A DNA stretch of 44,282 nt from Saprospiraceae bacterium (GTDB taxonomy: Bacteria > Bacteroidota > Bacteroidia > Chitinophagales > Saprospiraceae): contig JAGNSQ010000004.1 in NCBI GenBank assembly GCA_017987975.1, positions 26,985 to 71,266 on the forward strand. Direction: 5' to 3'. The notes under the pieces were generated by a model that did no database searches, had not been told where the DNA came from, and saw only the letters and a list, made by a program, of their open reading frames with translations. This document shows, piece after piece, positions 8,711 through 17,687 of the stretch (positions are counted from its first letter, which is position 1; every line of letters begins with the position of its first letter). A program made the translations under genes and the position numbers.

Positions 8711-9439
8711 TTATTGTTTTCCAGGCCTAATTCTTAGTAATTCCAGCGATTTTCTAATGGAATGGGGCTGTGACCAATCCTGATGGCCTGGTATGGTTAT
8801 GGCAATGTTATTAAATTTTGCAACAACTTTTTGAAGGGTAGAAGGCCAGGCTTCTGTGTTGGCATCACCGAGATAACCCAATGATGAAGCCTCATAACTT
8901 TTAACCAGGCAGCCACCAAAAAGTACTTTGTCTTCAGGGACATAAATGACTATGTTGTCGGGAGAATGCCCTTCTCCAGGGTAGTAGGTTTGAACATGCA
9001 TTTTACCTATGTTGAAATTGGTGTCTGATGAAAAAGTATTGTGGGCAAATTTTTCACCCTTCTCTATGCACAATTTTTTGGTGAAGGAGCTTGAGAAAGT
9101 TGGAATATTTAATTCGTTATAATAGTGGAGCCCTGCCGTCCTGTCGTCATGAAAATGAGTAGAGACCACACCAACAGGCCTGGCGCCTAATTGATAAATG
9201 GAGTCCAACAGTGCTTGAAACTGTGTAGTGTCCCAGGGAGTATCGATAATGAGCGCCTGACCTTCATCAATGACCACCATGCCATTGGAAGGAAATTTAA
9301 TTGTACTTAAGTCTCTGTAGGTCGTAAAAACATAACAATGGTGGCTCACTTTTTGGATCTTCAAAGGAGGCTGTGCCTCGATCAAAGTGGTCAAAAAGCA
9401 TAAATAAAAGGTAAAAATAATTTTGATTATATTCTGCAT
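8711..9439 (-). CDS. Subclass B1 metallo-beta-lactamase
   Basis: 242 residues with a signal peptide (about 1-22, ending IEAQ). The full two-zinc ligand set of subclass B1 is present: H95-F-H97-D-D99 (BBL 116/118/120), H158 in GEGHSPDN (BBL 196), C177 in FGGCLVKS (BBL 221) and H219 in IPGHQDW (BBL 263). K180 corresponds to Lys224, which binds the beta-lactam carboxylate. The spacing and the GGCLVKS and SLGYLGDAN stretches resemble chromosomal Bacteroidota enzymes such as BlaB and CcrA more than generic MBL-fold hydrolases. It should act in the periplasm on beta-lactams, possibly including carbapenems; activity is inferred. It is the last gene of the galE-ligA operon, 2 bp after ligA, so it appears resident rather than mobile. 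No IS or integron features are seen nearby. Confidence 0.88.
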   Translation of the reverse strand: MQNIIKIIFTFYLCFLTTLIEAQPPLKIQKVSHHCYVFTTYRDLSTIKFPSNGMVVIDEGQALIIDTPWDTTQFQALLDSIYQLGARPVGVVSTHFHDDRTAGLHYYNELNIPTFSSSFTKKLCIEKGEKFAHNTFSSDTNFNIGKMHVQTYYPGEGHSPDNIVIYVPEDKVLFGGCLVKSYEASSLGYLGDANTEAWPSTLQKVVAKFNNIAITIPGHQDWSQPHSIRKSLELLRIRPGKQ

Positions 9440-9441
9440 GC

Positions 9442-11571
9442 TTAAGACTCTATCTTCTGGATGGCATCTACAAATTCTTGTTCTGTCATAATTTCTACTG
9501 TACCAATAGATTTTGCTTTGGTTAATTTTGATCCGGCTTTTTCTCCAACCACCAGTATGTTGAGATTACTGCTAACTGCAGATATGTTTTTGGCACCGTG
9601 TTTTGCAGCTAGTTCTTCAGCCTGTTTTCTACCCATGGATGTGAGTGTGCCGGTAAAAAGAATAGTCTTACCAGAAAAGATGCCATCTGTAGCTACTTCC
9701 AGGGGTTTATCCTCGTCGGTCTGCGTGAGGTTCACCCCATAACCTTCCATTTTTTGCAGCATGATAATATTGGCATCATCACTAAAATACTCGATAACAT
9801 TGTCTGCTACTACAGGACCGATGTCTTTGATATCTAAAAACTTTTCACGGCTCCACTGCCTGAGATCCAATACATGGTGGATTTGTTCTGCAATGAGTTT
9901 CGATGCTTTTTTACCCAGGTGGTGAATGGAAAGGGAATGCAACAGTTTGTGGATTGGATTCTTCCTTGCCTTATTGATTGATGTTTTTAATTTTTCAGCG
10001 GATTTGATACCAAAACCTTCGAGTTCAGCAATCTTATCGTAATCTAGATTATAAATATCCGCCATATCACTCAGCCAGCCCATTTCGTAGAATCGTTCTA
10101 CATACGATTTGCCAAAACCATCGATATCCATGGCATCTTTGCTCACATGAAAAATCATGCGTTGTAAGTCTTGTTTTCCACAAATACAGTGAGGACATCG
10201 CCAAGCGGATTCTCCTTCTTCTTTTACCAGGGCTACTGGAGTAGCTTGTGTATTGACGGGACAAAATTCAGGAAATTCAATGATGGTTTCTGACCCATCA
10301 CGTAATTCTTCCATACTTTTGACAATATAAGGAATGACATCACCTGCCCTTTCTACCAAAACGGTATCTCCCAATCGGATGTCTTTGCCTTTGATAAAAT
10401 CTTCATTGTGTAATGAAATAGAACTAACCGTAACCCCTGCCAGGGCAATGGGCTGAATTTTGGCAACCGGTGTGATGCTGCCAATTTTACCAACCTGATA
10501 TTCTACAGCCAGTAGCTTGGAGGTGGCTTGTTTGGCTTTAAATTTAAAGGCAATGGCCCATCTGGGGTGGTGGGCCGTGCTGCCACAAATTTCCTGTAGT
10601 GAGTAGTCATTTACTTTTACCACCATACCGTCTATTTCATAATCGTAGCTATCTCTTTTTTCCTGCCATTCGAGACAAAAACGCACGACCTCTTCAATAC
10701 CAGTACATAGTTTTTTTTCGGCTTTCGGTATTTTAAAACCCAGTTCTCCCAATTTTTCAATATTGCCAAAATGGGTATTGAATTGGGAGAATCGGTTGTT
10801 GCCCTCCTCATCAACCGCATAAGCTGCCTGAAACATAAAAGCCTCTATGCCCCTGCGTTTTGTCTCCATAGGATCTTTTGTTCTCAGTCCCCCGGTGGCT
10901 GCATTTCGGGGGTTGGCAAACAAGACCTGACCTTCATCTTCCCGATTTTGATTGATGGCTTCGAAGTTTTTTTTGCTGATGAGGGCCTCTCCGCGAAGTT
11001 CCACTTTTTTCATTCCTAAGGATGAAAAAGGAGCTCTCAATGGAACACTTTGCAAAACTTTAATGTTTTGAGTAATTTCCTCTCCTTCCAAACCATTGCC
11101 GCGTGTTGCTGCCCTTACCAGGATGTCGTCTTCATACACCAGGGCAATGCTGCCGCCATCAAATTTAGGTTCTACTGCATAAATTAATTTTTCCTCAGGT
11201 GGAAGTGCGGTGAGTTTTTTTATCTGAGCATCAAAATCTTTGAGGTCTTCTTCGTTGTAAGAATTCTCCAGACTGAGCATGGGCACAATGTGTTTGACCG
11301 TATTAAAAGAGGTAATGAGGTCGGTAGCCACCCGCTGGCTGGGTGAATCTGCGCTAATTAGTTCCGGATGAGCAGATTCTATGGCCTGCAGCTGTTTGAA
11401 CAGGAGGTCATATTCGTGGTCCGAAACAACAGGATCGTTTTGGATGTAATATTTCCATTCATGGTACCTGAGTATGGACTTTAATGCCTCCAGCTCGTTT
11501 ATTCCTGCGGGTTGGCTTAGAAAGTGTTTTGAATCTTCGTAGAATTTTTTTTGTATTTCGGCTGGATACAT
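9442..11571 (-). CDS. ligA: NAD-dependent DNA ligase LigA
   Basis: 709 residues. Domain order is complete: Ia domain with YYIQNDP and VVSDHEYD; adenylation domain with the nucleophile K136 in KFDGG; OB fold; zinc-finger region (about 437-465); helix-hairpin-helix region (about 510-600); and a C-terminal BRCT domain from about 627 (GKTILFTGTL). It seals nicks during replication and repair using NAD+. One oddity is the zinc-finger region: C437 is followed by N440 where the second cysteine usually sits, and the second half reads C459-P-H-C462-I-C464, so four cysteines remain but with changed spacing. It lies between galE (6 bp upstream) and the B1 beta-lactamase (2 bp downstream) on the minus strand. 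Confidence 0.95.
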   Translation of the reverse strand: MYPAEIQKKFYEDSKHFLSQPAGINELEALKSILRYHEWKYYIQNDPVVSDHEYDLLFKQLQAIESAHPELISADSPSQRVATDLITSFNTVKHIVPMLSLENSYNEEDLKDFDAQIKKLTALPPEEKLIYAVEPKFDGGSIALVYEDDILVRAATRGNGLEGEEITQNIKVLQSVPLRAPFSSLGMKKVELRGEALISKKNFEAINQNREDEGQVLFANPRNAATGGLRTKDPMETKRRGIEAFMFQAAYAVDEEGNNRFSQFNTHFGNIEKLGELGFKIPKAEKKLCTGIEEVVRFCLEWQEKRDSYDYEIDGMVVKVNDYSLQEICGSTAHHPRWAIAFKFKAKQATSKLLAVEYQVGKIGSITPVAKIQPIALAGVTVSSISLHNEDFIKGKDIRLGDTVLVERAGDVIPYIVKSMEELRDGSETIIEFPEFCPVNTQATPVALVKEEGESAWRCPHCICGKQDLQRMIFHVSKDAMDIDGFGKSYVERFYEMGWLSDMADIYNLDYDKIAELEGFGIKSAEKLKTSINKARKNPIHKLLHSLSIHHLGKKASKLIAEQIHHVLDLRQWSREKFLDIKDIGPVVADNVIEYFSDDANIIMLQKMEGYGVNLTQTDEDKPLEVATDGIFSGKTILFTGTLTSMGRKQAEELAAKHGAKNISAVSSNLNILVVGEKAGSKLTKAKSIGTVEIMTEQEFVDAIQKIES

Positions 11572-11577
11572 GCTGAC

Positions 11578-12591
11578 TTAAATTTTATTCCTGTTGACTT
11601 CCCATTGCCAGGCGGTCTTCATAATATCTTCAATGTTGTATTTTGGATTCCAATTCAATACTTTTTGGGCTTTGGTAAAATCGCTGTAAATGGCCACTAC
11701 ATCACCTTCGCGACGGGCTGAAATTGAATAATTTAACTTCATACCTGTGGTGTTCTCAAATGCATCAATAGCCTCCAAAACGGTAACACCCTGGCCAATT
11801 CCCAGATTAAATATTGAAATTAAATCATCTGAACGATTTTGGATGAGGAAGTCCATTGCCAGGGTATGGGCTGCTGCCAAATCGCAAACGTGGACAAAAT
11901 CGCGGATGCAACTTCCGTCGCGTGTCGGATAGTCGTTTCCAAATACTTCCAAGGAAGCACGTTTACCAATGGCAGTTTCGGTGATGACAGGCACCAGATT
12001 TTGGGGTGTTTGCCTGGGAGATTCTCCAATCAGACCTGAAGGGTGTGCGCCTGCAGGATTAAAATATCGAAGTAAGGCTGCCTTCATTCCTGTTTTTGCA
12101 ATGGCATCCATGATGATGGTTTCACCCATTTGTTTGGTCCTGCCATAGGCCGAAGCTGCCGGTTGAAGGGGCGTATCTTCGGTGACGGGTGATTTTTCTA
12201 CGTTGCCATAAACCGTACAGCTGGAACTAAAAACAAAGGCCTTACAACCATTTTGTGCCGCGGCTTCCAGGGTGTTGATCAGACTCAACAGATTGTTTCT
12301 AAAATATTCGAGGGGGATTTCCATTGATTCGCCGACGGCTTTAAGGGCTGCAAAATGGATGACACCATCCGGTTTTTCAAACTCAAACATTTTTTGGGTT
12401 GCAGCTTTATCACAGAGATCTATGTGGTAGTGCTTCACCTTTTTGTGGGTGAGGGCTTCCACTCCATCTAAGACAGAAGCTTCAGAATTTATGCCGTTGT
12501 CTGCGGAGACAACTTCAATACCGTGGTTTTGGAGGTCTACGATAGTATGGCTGCCAATGTAGCCGGTGCCCCCTGTCACAAGTATTTTCAT
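11578..12591 (-). CDS. galE: UDP-glucose 4-epimerase GalE
   Basis: 337 residues from the ATG at 12591, which starts exactly at the Rossmann motif MKILVTGGTGYIGSHT. The longer reading frame to 12732 adds 47 residues with no family match and was rejected. The NAD-binding GGTGYIG (GxxGxxG), the S/C-rich FSSSCTVYG loop and the catalytic YxxxK (YGRTK) are present, as are the sugar-binding NPAGAHPSG and RDGSCIRDFVHV stretches. The enzyme interconverts UDP-glucose and UDP-galactose in the cytosol for polysaccharide and glycan synthesis. It is the first gene of the galE-ligA-beta-lactamase operon and diverges from cysQ across a 132-bp gap. Confidence 0.93.
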   Translation of the reverse strand: MKILVTGGTGYIGSHTIVDLQNHGIEVVSADNGINSEASVLDGVEALTHKKVKHYHIDLCDKAATQKMFEFEKPDGVIHFAALKAVGESMEIPLEYFRNNLLSLINTLEAAAQNGCKAFVFSSSCTVYGNVEKSPVTEDTPLQPAASAYGRTKQMGETIIMDAIAKTGMKAALLRYFNPAGAHPSGLIGESPRQTPQNLVPVITETAIGKRASLEVFGNDYPTRDGSCIRDFVHVCDLAAAHTLAMDFLIQNRSDDLISIFNLGIGQGVTVLEAIDAFENTTGMKLNYSISARREGDVVAIYSDFTKAQKVLNWNPKYNIEDIMKTAWQWEVNRNKI

Positions 12592-12593
12592 GA

Positions 12594-12628
12594 TTTGAGT
12601 AAAATTTGATGCAATGATACTATATTTG
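12594..12628 (+). promoter_or_regulatory. Possible promoter for cysQ
   Basis: TATATTTG at 12621-12628 matches TAnnTTTG exactly. A TTTG at 12594-12597 lies 23 nt upstream, at the far end of the usual spacing. The leader to the ATG at 12724 would be about 90 nt, which is long, so a nearer promoter is possible. Confidence 0.35.
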
Positions 12629-12723
12629 GCGGTCCTAAAAAAACGGATATCCCTTAAATCAAACATTAGAACATCAAAATAAAGTGCCACAACAAAGGGT
12701 GGCCGGATGAAAAAAATTGAGAC

Positions 12724-13515
12724 ATGGAGCAATACGCATCATTGTTTGGTTTAATGGGAGAACTCAATTCCATTGTTAAAAAGGCCGGAGATGCCATACT
12801 TAAGGTATATGGCGAAGAGAGTTATGGAGTGCAAATAAAAGCCGATGACTCCCCTGTCACGTTGGCAGACATTGCAGCCAACGAAGTAATCTGTGAAGGA
12901 TTACAAAAACTAGACCCCGGCATTCCTTTTTTATCGGAAGAAAACATGGAAATTCCCTATGATGTTCGACGGGACTACGAATACTTTTGGTTGATTGACC
13001 CGCTTGACGGCACCAAAGAATTTGTTAAACAGAATGGACAATTTACCGTAAATGTGTGTTTGGTTCACCGTACCAGGGCCGTTTTGGGACTTGTTTTTGT
13101 GCCCGTAGAGCAGACCATGTATTATGCCCTTTCCGGTCATGGTGCCTTTATGGAAAAAGTTGATAAGCCAGTGTGCCGCCTGGAGTGTGCCACCTTTTCA
13201 ACCACACAAAAGGGATTGAGGATACCCTGCTCCTTATCTCATGTAAATGCCGATACCAAAAACTATATTCAACAGTATGCGGACCCAGTGCTAATGCCAA
13301 GAGGTAGCGCCCTAAAATTTATGATGTTGGCCAATGCGGAAGCCGACTTGTATCCTCGCCTTGCTCCTACAATGGAATGGGATACTGCTGCCCCGCAGAT
13401 TATTGTAGAAGAAGCGGGTGGTGTGGTGTTCAATTATGACACCATGGAGCCAATGCAATACAACAAGGAGAGCCTGGTCAATCCCGGCTTTGTGGCCTTT
13501 GGTAAACGCATTTAG
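12724..13515 (+). CDS. cysQ: 3'(2'),5'-bisphosphate nucleotidase CysQ
   Basis: 263 residues, matching the family length. Motifs of the lithium-sensitive Mg-dependent phosphatase (inositol monophosphatase fold) are present in order: DDSPVTLAD near 40-48, FLSEE near 74-78, DPLDGTKEF near 95-103, and WDTAAPQIIVEEAGG near 219-233. CysQ removes the 3'-phosphate from PAP or PAPS, recycling the by-product of sulfate assimilation and sulfotransfer. The start at 12724 precedes a second in-frame ATG at 12754, which would also leave the family core intact. The gene converges on the beta-barrel gene with only 2 bp between stops. Confidence 0.93.
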   Translation: MEQYASLFGLMGELNSIVKKAGDAILKVYGEESYGVQIKADDSPVTLADIAANEVICEGLQKLDPGIPFLSEENMEIPYDVRRDYEYFWLIDPLDGTKEFVKQNGQFTVNVCLVHRTRAVLGLVFVPVEQTMYYALSGHGAFMEKVDKPVCRLECATFSTTQKGLRIPCSLSHVNADTKNYIQQYADPVLMPRGSALKFMMLANAEADLYPRLAPTMEWDTAAPQIIVEEAGGVVFNYDTMEPMQYNKESLVNPGFVAFGKRI

Positions 13516-13517
13516 TT

Positions 13518-14846
13518 TTAAAACCTGAATTCATAACCCAGATGGGCACCACCAAATTGGTATTTTTGTAACGTACCATATCCTTGTGTGTTAAATTCAG
13601 AGGGTATGAATCTACCCCTCAATGTAAACAGGAGGTTGCCCGGCCCTAAAGCTTTTTTTACATAGAGGCCTGCAAATCCACTCACCCCAATTGATGATTT
13701 AAAAGCACCAACTGATTTTATGTCAGCAAAGCCGTTTGGAGAGGATAGGATGTTGCCTTTACTCACCAATGCGAGATTGAAGTACACTCCTGCTTCTGCA
13801 CCCAGACTCCAGCCTTCAAAATCTTTTTCATAAAACAAAGACAAAGGAATGTCAAAGGTGCTGAGCGTATAATGTGATTTTGTGGTACCCGTGATTCTGG
13901 TTTGGGTAATGATATCTCCATAGATAGTGGTGATGGTGTCTCCTGTTTGAGAAACCGTTATGGAAATAATGCCCTGGGTGGTATCACTTCTTAAATAGGT
14001 GTATTGCAGATTCATTCTTTCTGTGATACGACTGTAATGCAAGCCTGTGCTCACACCCCAATTGCTGCCCGGTTTTTGCAATCGTGCGTAGAGTGCTGCT
14101 TGCAGCCCTTCCAGACTTTTTTCACTTTCATTTCTTAAAGGGTAGGTTTCAGGAGCGGGATTAGATTCAGGGCTTAATTTTTTAAAGGGTCTGAAATATC
14201 CCACTTCAGGTATGAGGGATAATTTCATGGTTCTGTTTTTTCTAAAGGTAGGACATTCCACTTCTCTGTTGATGGCTATCTTGTTTTCTGTTGTCAATCC
14301 AGCCTCTATGCTTGAGATTGGCGATGCAAAGTTTTTCTCCCTGATTTCAATTGCTGATTTTTCTTCTTCATTCAAATTGGTAATCTTGCTCATATTGTTG
14401 AATTGAGCTGTATTCGGGTCATCTGTAAACGGTTCAATAAAGGAGGGACTATTATGGTTGATGTTTTGATTTTTTTGAATATTGCCTGCATGTATTTGTT
14501 TGTTGACGGGAGTTTCAGGTAAACGGGTTTGAACATTAAAATGGCCGGATTGAGTCTCTTCTGTTTCAATAGTAAGATCAGTGGCAATGTCTGCTTTGGC
14601 AATAGATAAGGCAGGAGCTACAAAATTTTGAGGGGTAGAAGACATTGATAGATGACTTTGCCCTGCATTTATCCATGCGTAGGTGCCCAGTGCTGCCAGG
14701 AACAATGTTGTAAAGAACCACAACGCCATTGGTCTTTTTTTCTTTTTAGGTGGACGTATGGCAGCTATCAACCAGGCAACATCAACCGGTTCTTCTGCAT
14801 TTTGCAGTGATGTCTTAATCGAATGTTCAAAATTTCTATAATTCAT
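13518..14846 (-). CDS. TM-anchored protein with C-terminal outer-membrane beta-barrel-like domain
   Basis: 442 residues from the ATG at 14846, chosen because AGGA lies just upstream and MNYRNFE is a typical opening; an in-frame ATG at 14861 would add 5 residues. A short charged N terminus ending in the basic run PPKKKKRP is followed by one hydrophobic segment (about 40-60). A long low-complexity Ser/Thr/Asn/Glu-rich linker and then a beta-rich domain of about 220 residues follow, starting near SLIPEVGYFRPF and ending with the aromatic strand end GYEFRF typical of barrel proteins. It lies directly downstream of an ECF sigma factor, where anti-sigma-like membrane proteins often sit, but no zinc anti-sigma motif is seen. 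Function unknown. Confidence 0.6.
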   Translation of the reverse strand: MNYRNFEHSIKTSLQNAEEPVDVAWLIAAIRPPKKKKRPMALWFFTTLFLAALGTYAWINAGQSHLSMSSTPQNFVAPALSIAKADIATDLTIETEETQSGHFNVQTRLPETPVNKQIHAGNIQKNQNINHNSPSFIEPFTDDPNTAQFNNMSKITNLNEEEKSAIEIREKNFASPISSIEAGLTTENKIAINREVECPTFRKNRTMKLSLIPEVGYFRPFKKLSPESNPAPETYPLRNESEKSLEGLQAALYARLQKPGSNWGVSTGLHYSRITERMNLQYTYLRSDTTQGIISITVSQTGDTITTIYGDIITQTRITGTTKSHYTLSTFDIPLSLFYEKDFEGWSLGAEAGVYFNLALVSKGNILSSPNGFADIKSVGAFKSSIGVSGFAGLYVKKALGPGNLLFTLRGRFIPSEFNTQGYGTLQKYQFGGAHLGYEFRF

Positions 14847-14866
14847 GGTAGTCCTATGCATTAATG

Positions 14867-15427
14867 TTAAGTACCAACTTTTGCGTAAAGTTTTTCGGTA
14901 AAGTTTTCATTTTGTAAAATTTCAACCAACCTGTTTCGTGCCTTACATAAGGTCGACCGGGAGGTGCTTTCAGTGATATTCAGCATCTGGGCTATTTCTC
15001 CGTGATTATAACCTTCGATGATGTTGAGATTAAAAATAACATACTGGCTGTGAGGCAATCGGGTCAAAAGGGCCATGATGTCATCCTTGCCCATAGTGCT
15101 ATACACATCCGGTACCTCGGCAAAGGCATTGGTATCGATGGCGGTCTCTTCCAGGGTATGAATCTCATACATGGTTTTAATGGTTTTGAGACTGCAATTG
15201 ACCGCAATTCTGCGCAACCATCCTTCTATTGAGCCGCTGCCTGAATAAGAGTGTATGTATTTAAAAGCATTGATAAACGTTTCCTGAAGAGCGTCTTTAG
15301 CAAGATCCCGGTCATGGGTATAACGCATACACAAAGCCATCAGTCTGGTAGCATACAACTGCACCAGACTGTTTTGGCATTTTTCGTTGCCGTTTTTACA
15401 CCCTTGTATGATCTCTTCTAACTCCAA
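14867..15427 (-). CDS. ECF-family RNA polymerase sigma factor
   Basis: 186 residues. The sigma-2 region spans about 20-85 (RYTHDRDLAKDALQETFINAFKY, then the WLRRIAVN end of region 2.4). The sigma-4 region spans about 125-180 with a helix-turn-helix (YNHGEIAQMLNITESTSRSTLCKARNRL). This is the standard two-domain ECF layout. It lies between a lipoprotein gene (13 bp upstream) and a TM/beta-barrel gene (20 bp downstream) on the same strand, so it probably regulates envelope genes, perhaps its own operon. The regulon cannot be read from the window. Confidence 0.92.
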   Translation of the reverse strand: MELEEIIQGCKNGNEKCQNSLVQLYATRLMALCMRYTHDRDLAKDALQETFINAFKYIHSYSGSGSIEGWLRRIAVNCSLKTIKTMYEIHTLEETAIDTNAFAEVPDVYSTMGKDDIMALLTRLPHSQYVIFNLNIIEGYNHGEIAQMLNITESTSRSTLCKARNRLVEILQNENFTEKLYAKVGT

Positions 15428-15440
15428 GTTTACAGTGGCT

Positions 15441-17687
15441 TTATTTTATTTCAAATTTTCGGAAGGCTACATAGCAGCCCGTATTTTCATCAGTAACCAC
15501 TGCGTAGTATAACCCTTTTGATAAGGTTTTCGCTGCATTGGCTGCTGAAAGATCTGTGTTTAAGTCGGTGGTTTTAAATATTTTGATATCACCAATTGCA
15601 CAATTAATACAGTTCGAAGCTGTGGCAACCACTGCGTATCCATCGTTGCAAGTACCACAGGTAGTGGCAAACGGCGTAACAGTCAACGAATCCAAACGTG
15701 GGAGACTGATGTTGAATACACGCTCACAATTGTTGTTGATCAAAATAATGCTGAATTGGAAGCCAGTATTAAATACACTTAGGTTTTCTGTGGATTGGAT
15801 GGCTGTTTGGATATTAATTCCCGACAGATAACCTTGGGTAAATGGCGATGATCCAAGGCTGAAAATATCTTTATCGCACATAATCGGTGCAGGCGTTACA
15901 AAAAGGTTGGCAGCCAAAAATTCGGTGCAGGTTATTTTAGAGCATCCATTGGCATCGGTTACCGTTACACAATAATTTCCGGCGGTTGCGGGTGCGATGG
16001 TCTCTGTTGTTGCTCCATTGCTCCACAGGTAGGTAAAGGGTGCCACACCACCAAAAACAGAAGGTCTGAGTATGTCTTCGCAGCCCCCACCTAAGTACAC
16101 TTCAACCGTACCCTTGTATTCTATACAAAAGGTTTTATCACAGTTGGCCGTTACATCGGTTACCGTTACACAATAGATGGTAAACACAGAATCCAGTGAA
16201 TTTAATTGAATAGAGGGAGTTGTTTGACCATTGCTCCATTTGTAGGTGTAGTTGCCACTGCCATTGCTGAGATCTACAGCAACCAGCTTGTCACAATTGT
16301 AATTAATACTACCGGTAAAAGCACACCCAACATCGCACACATCCAGCAAAGAAGGCTGGGCATCATCTACATTTTTTATTAGTATTTCGCTGGCTTCTCC
16401 TGTCGCTTCGTTGTAGGCAAAAATCTTGTAGGTATCAAAATTTTCACACAACAGCCAGCTGAGGTCTTCTTCAAAATTGCCATCTGCATTGGTCTTAAAA
16501 ACCTTCCTTAAATTTTCGGTTTCAAAAACCACGATGGCATTGGGTAAGGCGGTTCCTGAACAAACCACACTGCCCTTAACAATGAGTTGATTATTATTGA
16601 TTTCAACTACAAAAGTATTGAGTTGGGTGTTGTTGCTCAATGGATCAATTTCTTTGGTGAACACAGGGCTGGTACAAAAGCCTCCGGTGTACACATAAAA
16701 AGTAAGTTTTACTCCTTTGGGCATTTTGCCACAAAATTCTCCATTTTCATCGGTTTGACCTGCTGAACTGTTCAGGCCATCGGCGTCCACACGGATCCAG
16801 GCATTTTTTAAGGGTTCGTTGTTCTGGTTGACCACTTTGCCACAAACCTCAATCAATGGAAAAGGGGCATCGCAGTTCCAAAAACTAAAGTGAGACACTT
16901 CGCCTGTGTAATTATTATTGGCAAGGGTGGCAACCCCTTCTTCCTTCCACCTGCCCTTTGATTCATCAAATGACCAAAGACCTATGGTGGCAGGTTTTGA
17001 TTTACTTTGAGCCGGAATGCTGAAAGATACTTTTTTGCCATTGCCGAGCTGTAGTTCTTCACCTGTGGTACTGCGCAACTCTACGGCAAACATGCCGGCT
17101 GTTCCCAGCACAACGGTTTTCCCATTGACATCATCGGCCACCAGAGCGCCCGGCATAGTAGCATTGAGTTGGGGATCTATTGCAGAGATCAGTTTGGCAC
17201 TTACCTCTACCGAACCATTAAAAGAAGCTCCTTCGGCATCTACAATAGCACCGCCAGGAAAAGTAAGTGTACCACCACCTGAAATATTGATGGCTCCACC
17301 TTTTTCTGCATCCAGGATCTTACCTTTTTCAAGGGCCAACAGTCTCACATCAGAGTAATTTCTGGAAGCCTTGGGGTATATCATATCAGAACCCAAAAAA
17401 TAGCCGTTTTTGCGAACGGTAAGGTAGGTTCCGTTTTTATCCATTTTTACATTTTCAAATGAAAAGACCCCAAATTGATTGGTTCTTGTGGCTGAGCTGT
17501 AAATCTGTACAACGGCATCTGCAACCGGGCGATTGTTTTCATCGTAAACATGGCCCAGGATGCTGCCTGTAGTTTCGTGAACTACTTCGGCTTTAAAGGT
17601 GGTCAACTGCTCTGAAGTTTCATTGAATTCATCCTTGTGGCAAGAGATCAAAAAAAGCAAACTAAATAAGAAAATATTAAAGCGCAT
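15441..17687 (-). CDS. Large surface lipoprotein with carboxypeptidase-regulatory-like and repeat domains
   Basis: 748 residues. The signal peptide ends in a lipobox LISC (C at about 16), predicting lipidation. Residues about 40-110 form a carboxypeptidase-regulatory-like beta-sandwich (GSILGHVYDENNRPVADAVVQIY...GYF). A second such segment is near 282-350 (EVCGKVVNQNNEPLKNAWIRVDADG) and a third near 370-430. Later PKD/SprB-like stretches (NGSGNYTYKWSNGQTT and VAPFTYLWSNGATT, each followed by CVTVTD) repeat twice. It is the first gene of an operon with the ECF sigma factor. Likely a cell-surface binding or structural protein; ligand unknown. Confidence 0.75.
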   Translation of the reverse strand: MRFNIFLFSLLFLISCHKDEFNETSEQLTTFKAEVVHETTGSILGHVYDENNRPVADAVVQIYSSATRTNQFGVFSFENVKMDKNGTYLTVRKNGYFLGSDMIYPKASRNYSDVRLLALEKGKILDAEKGGAINISGGGTLTFPGGAIVDAEGASFNGSVEVSAKLISAIDPQLNATMPGALVADDVNGKTVVLGTAGMFAVELRSTTGEELQLGNGKKVSFSIPAQSKSKPATIGLWSFDESKGRWKEEGVATLANNNYTGEVSHFSFWNCDAPFPLIEVCGKVVNQNNEPLKNAWIRVDADGLNSSAGQTDENGEFCGKMPKGVKLTFYVYTGGFCTSPVFTKEIDPLSNNTQLNTFVVEINNNQLIVKGSVVCSGTALPNAIVVFETENLRKVFKTNADGNFEEDLSWLLCENFDTYKIFAYNEATGEASEILIKNVDDAQPSLLDVCDVGCAFTGSINYNCDKLVAVDLSNGSGNYTYKWSNGQTTPSIQLNSLDSVFTIYCVTVTDVTANCDKTFCIEYKGTVEVYLGGGCEDILRPSVFGGVAPFTYLWSNGATTETIAPATAGNYCVTVTDANGCSKITCTEFLAANLFVTPAPIMCDKDIFSLGSSPFTQGYLSGINIQTAIQSTENLSVFNTGFQFSIILINNNCERVFNISLPRLDSLTVTPFATTCGTCNDGYAVVATASNCINCAIGDIKIFKTTDLNTDLSAANAAKTLSKGLYYAVVTDENTGCYVAFRKFEIK

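Noticed and set aside
12592-12732. N-terminal extension of GalE
   Set aside because: The added residues match nothing in the family, and the Rossmann motif begins at the ATG at 12591.
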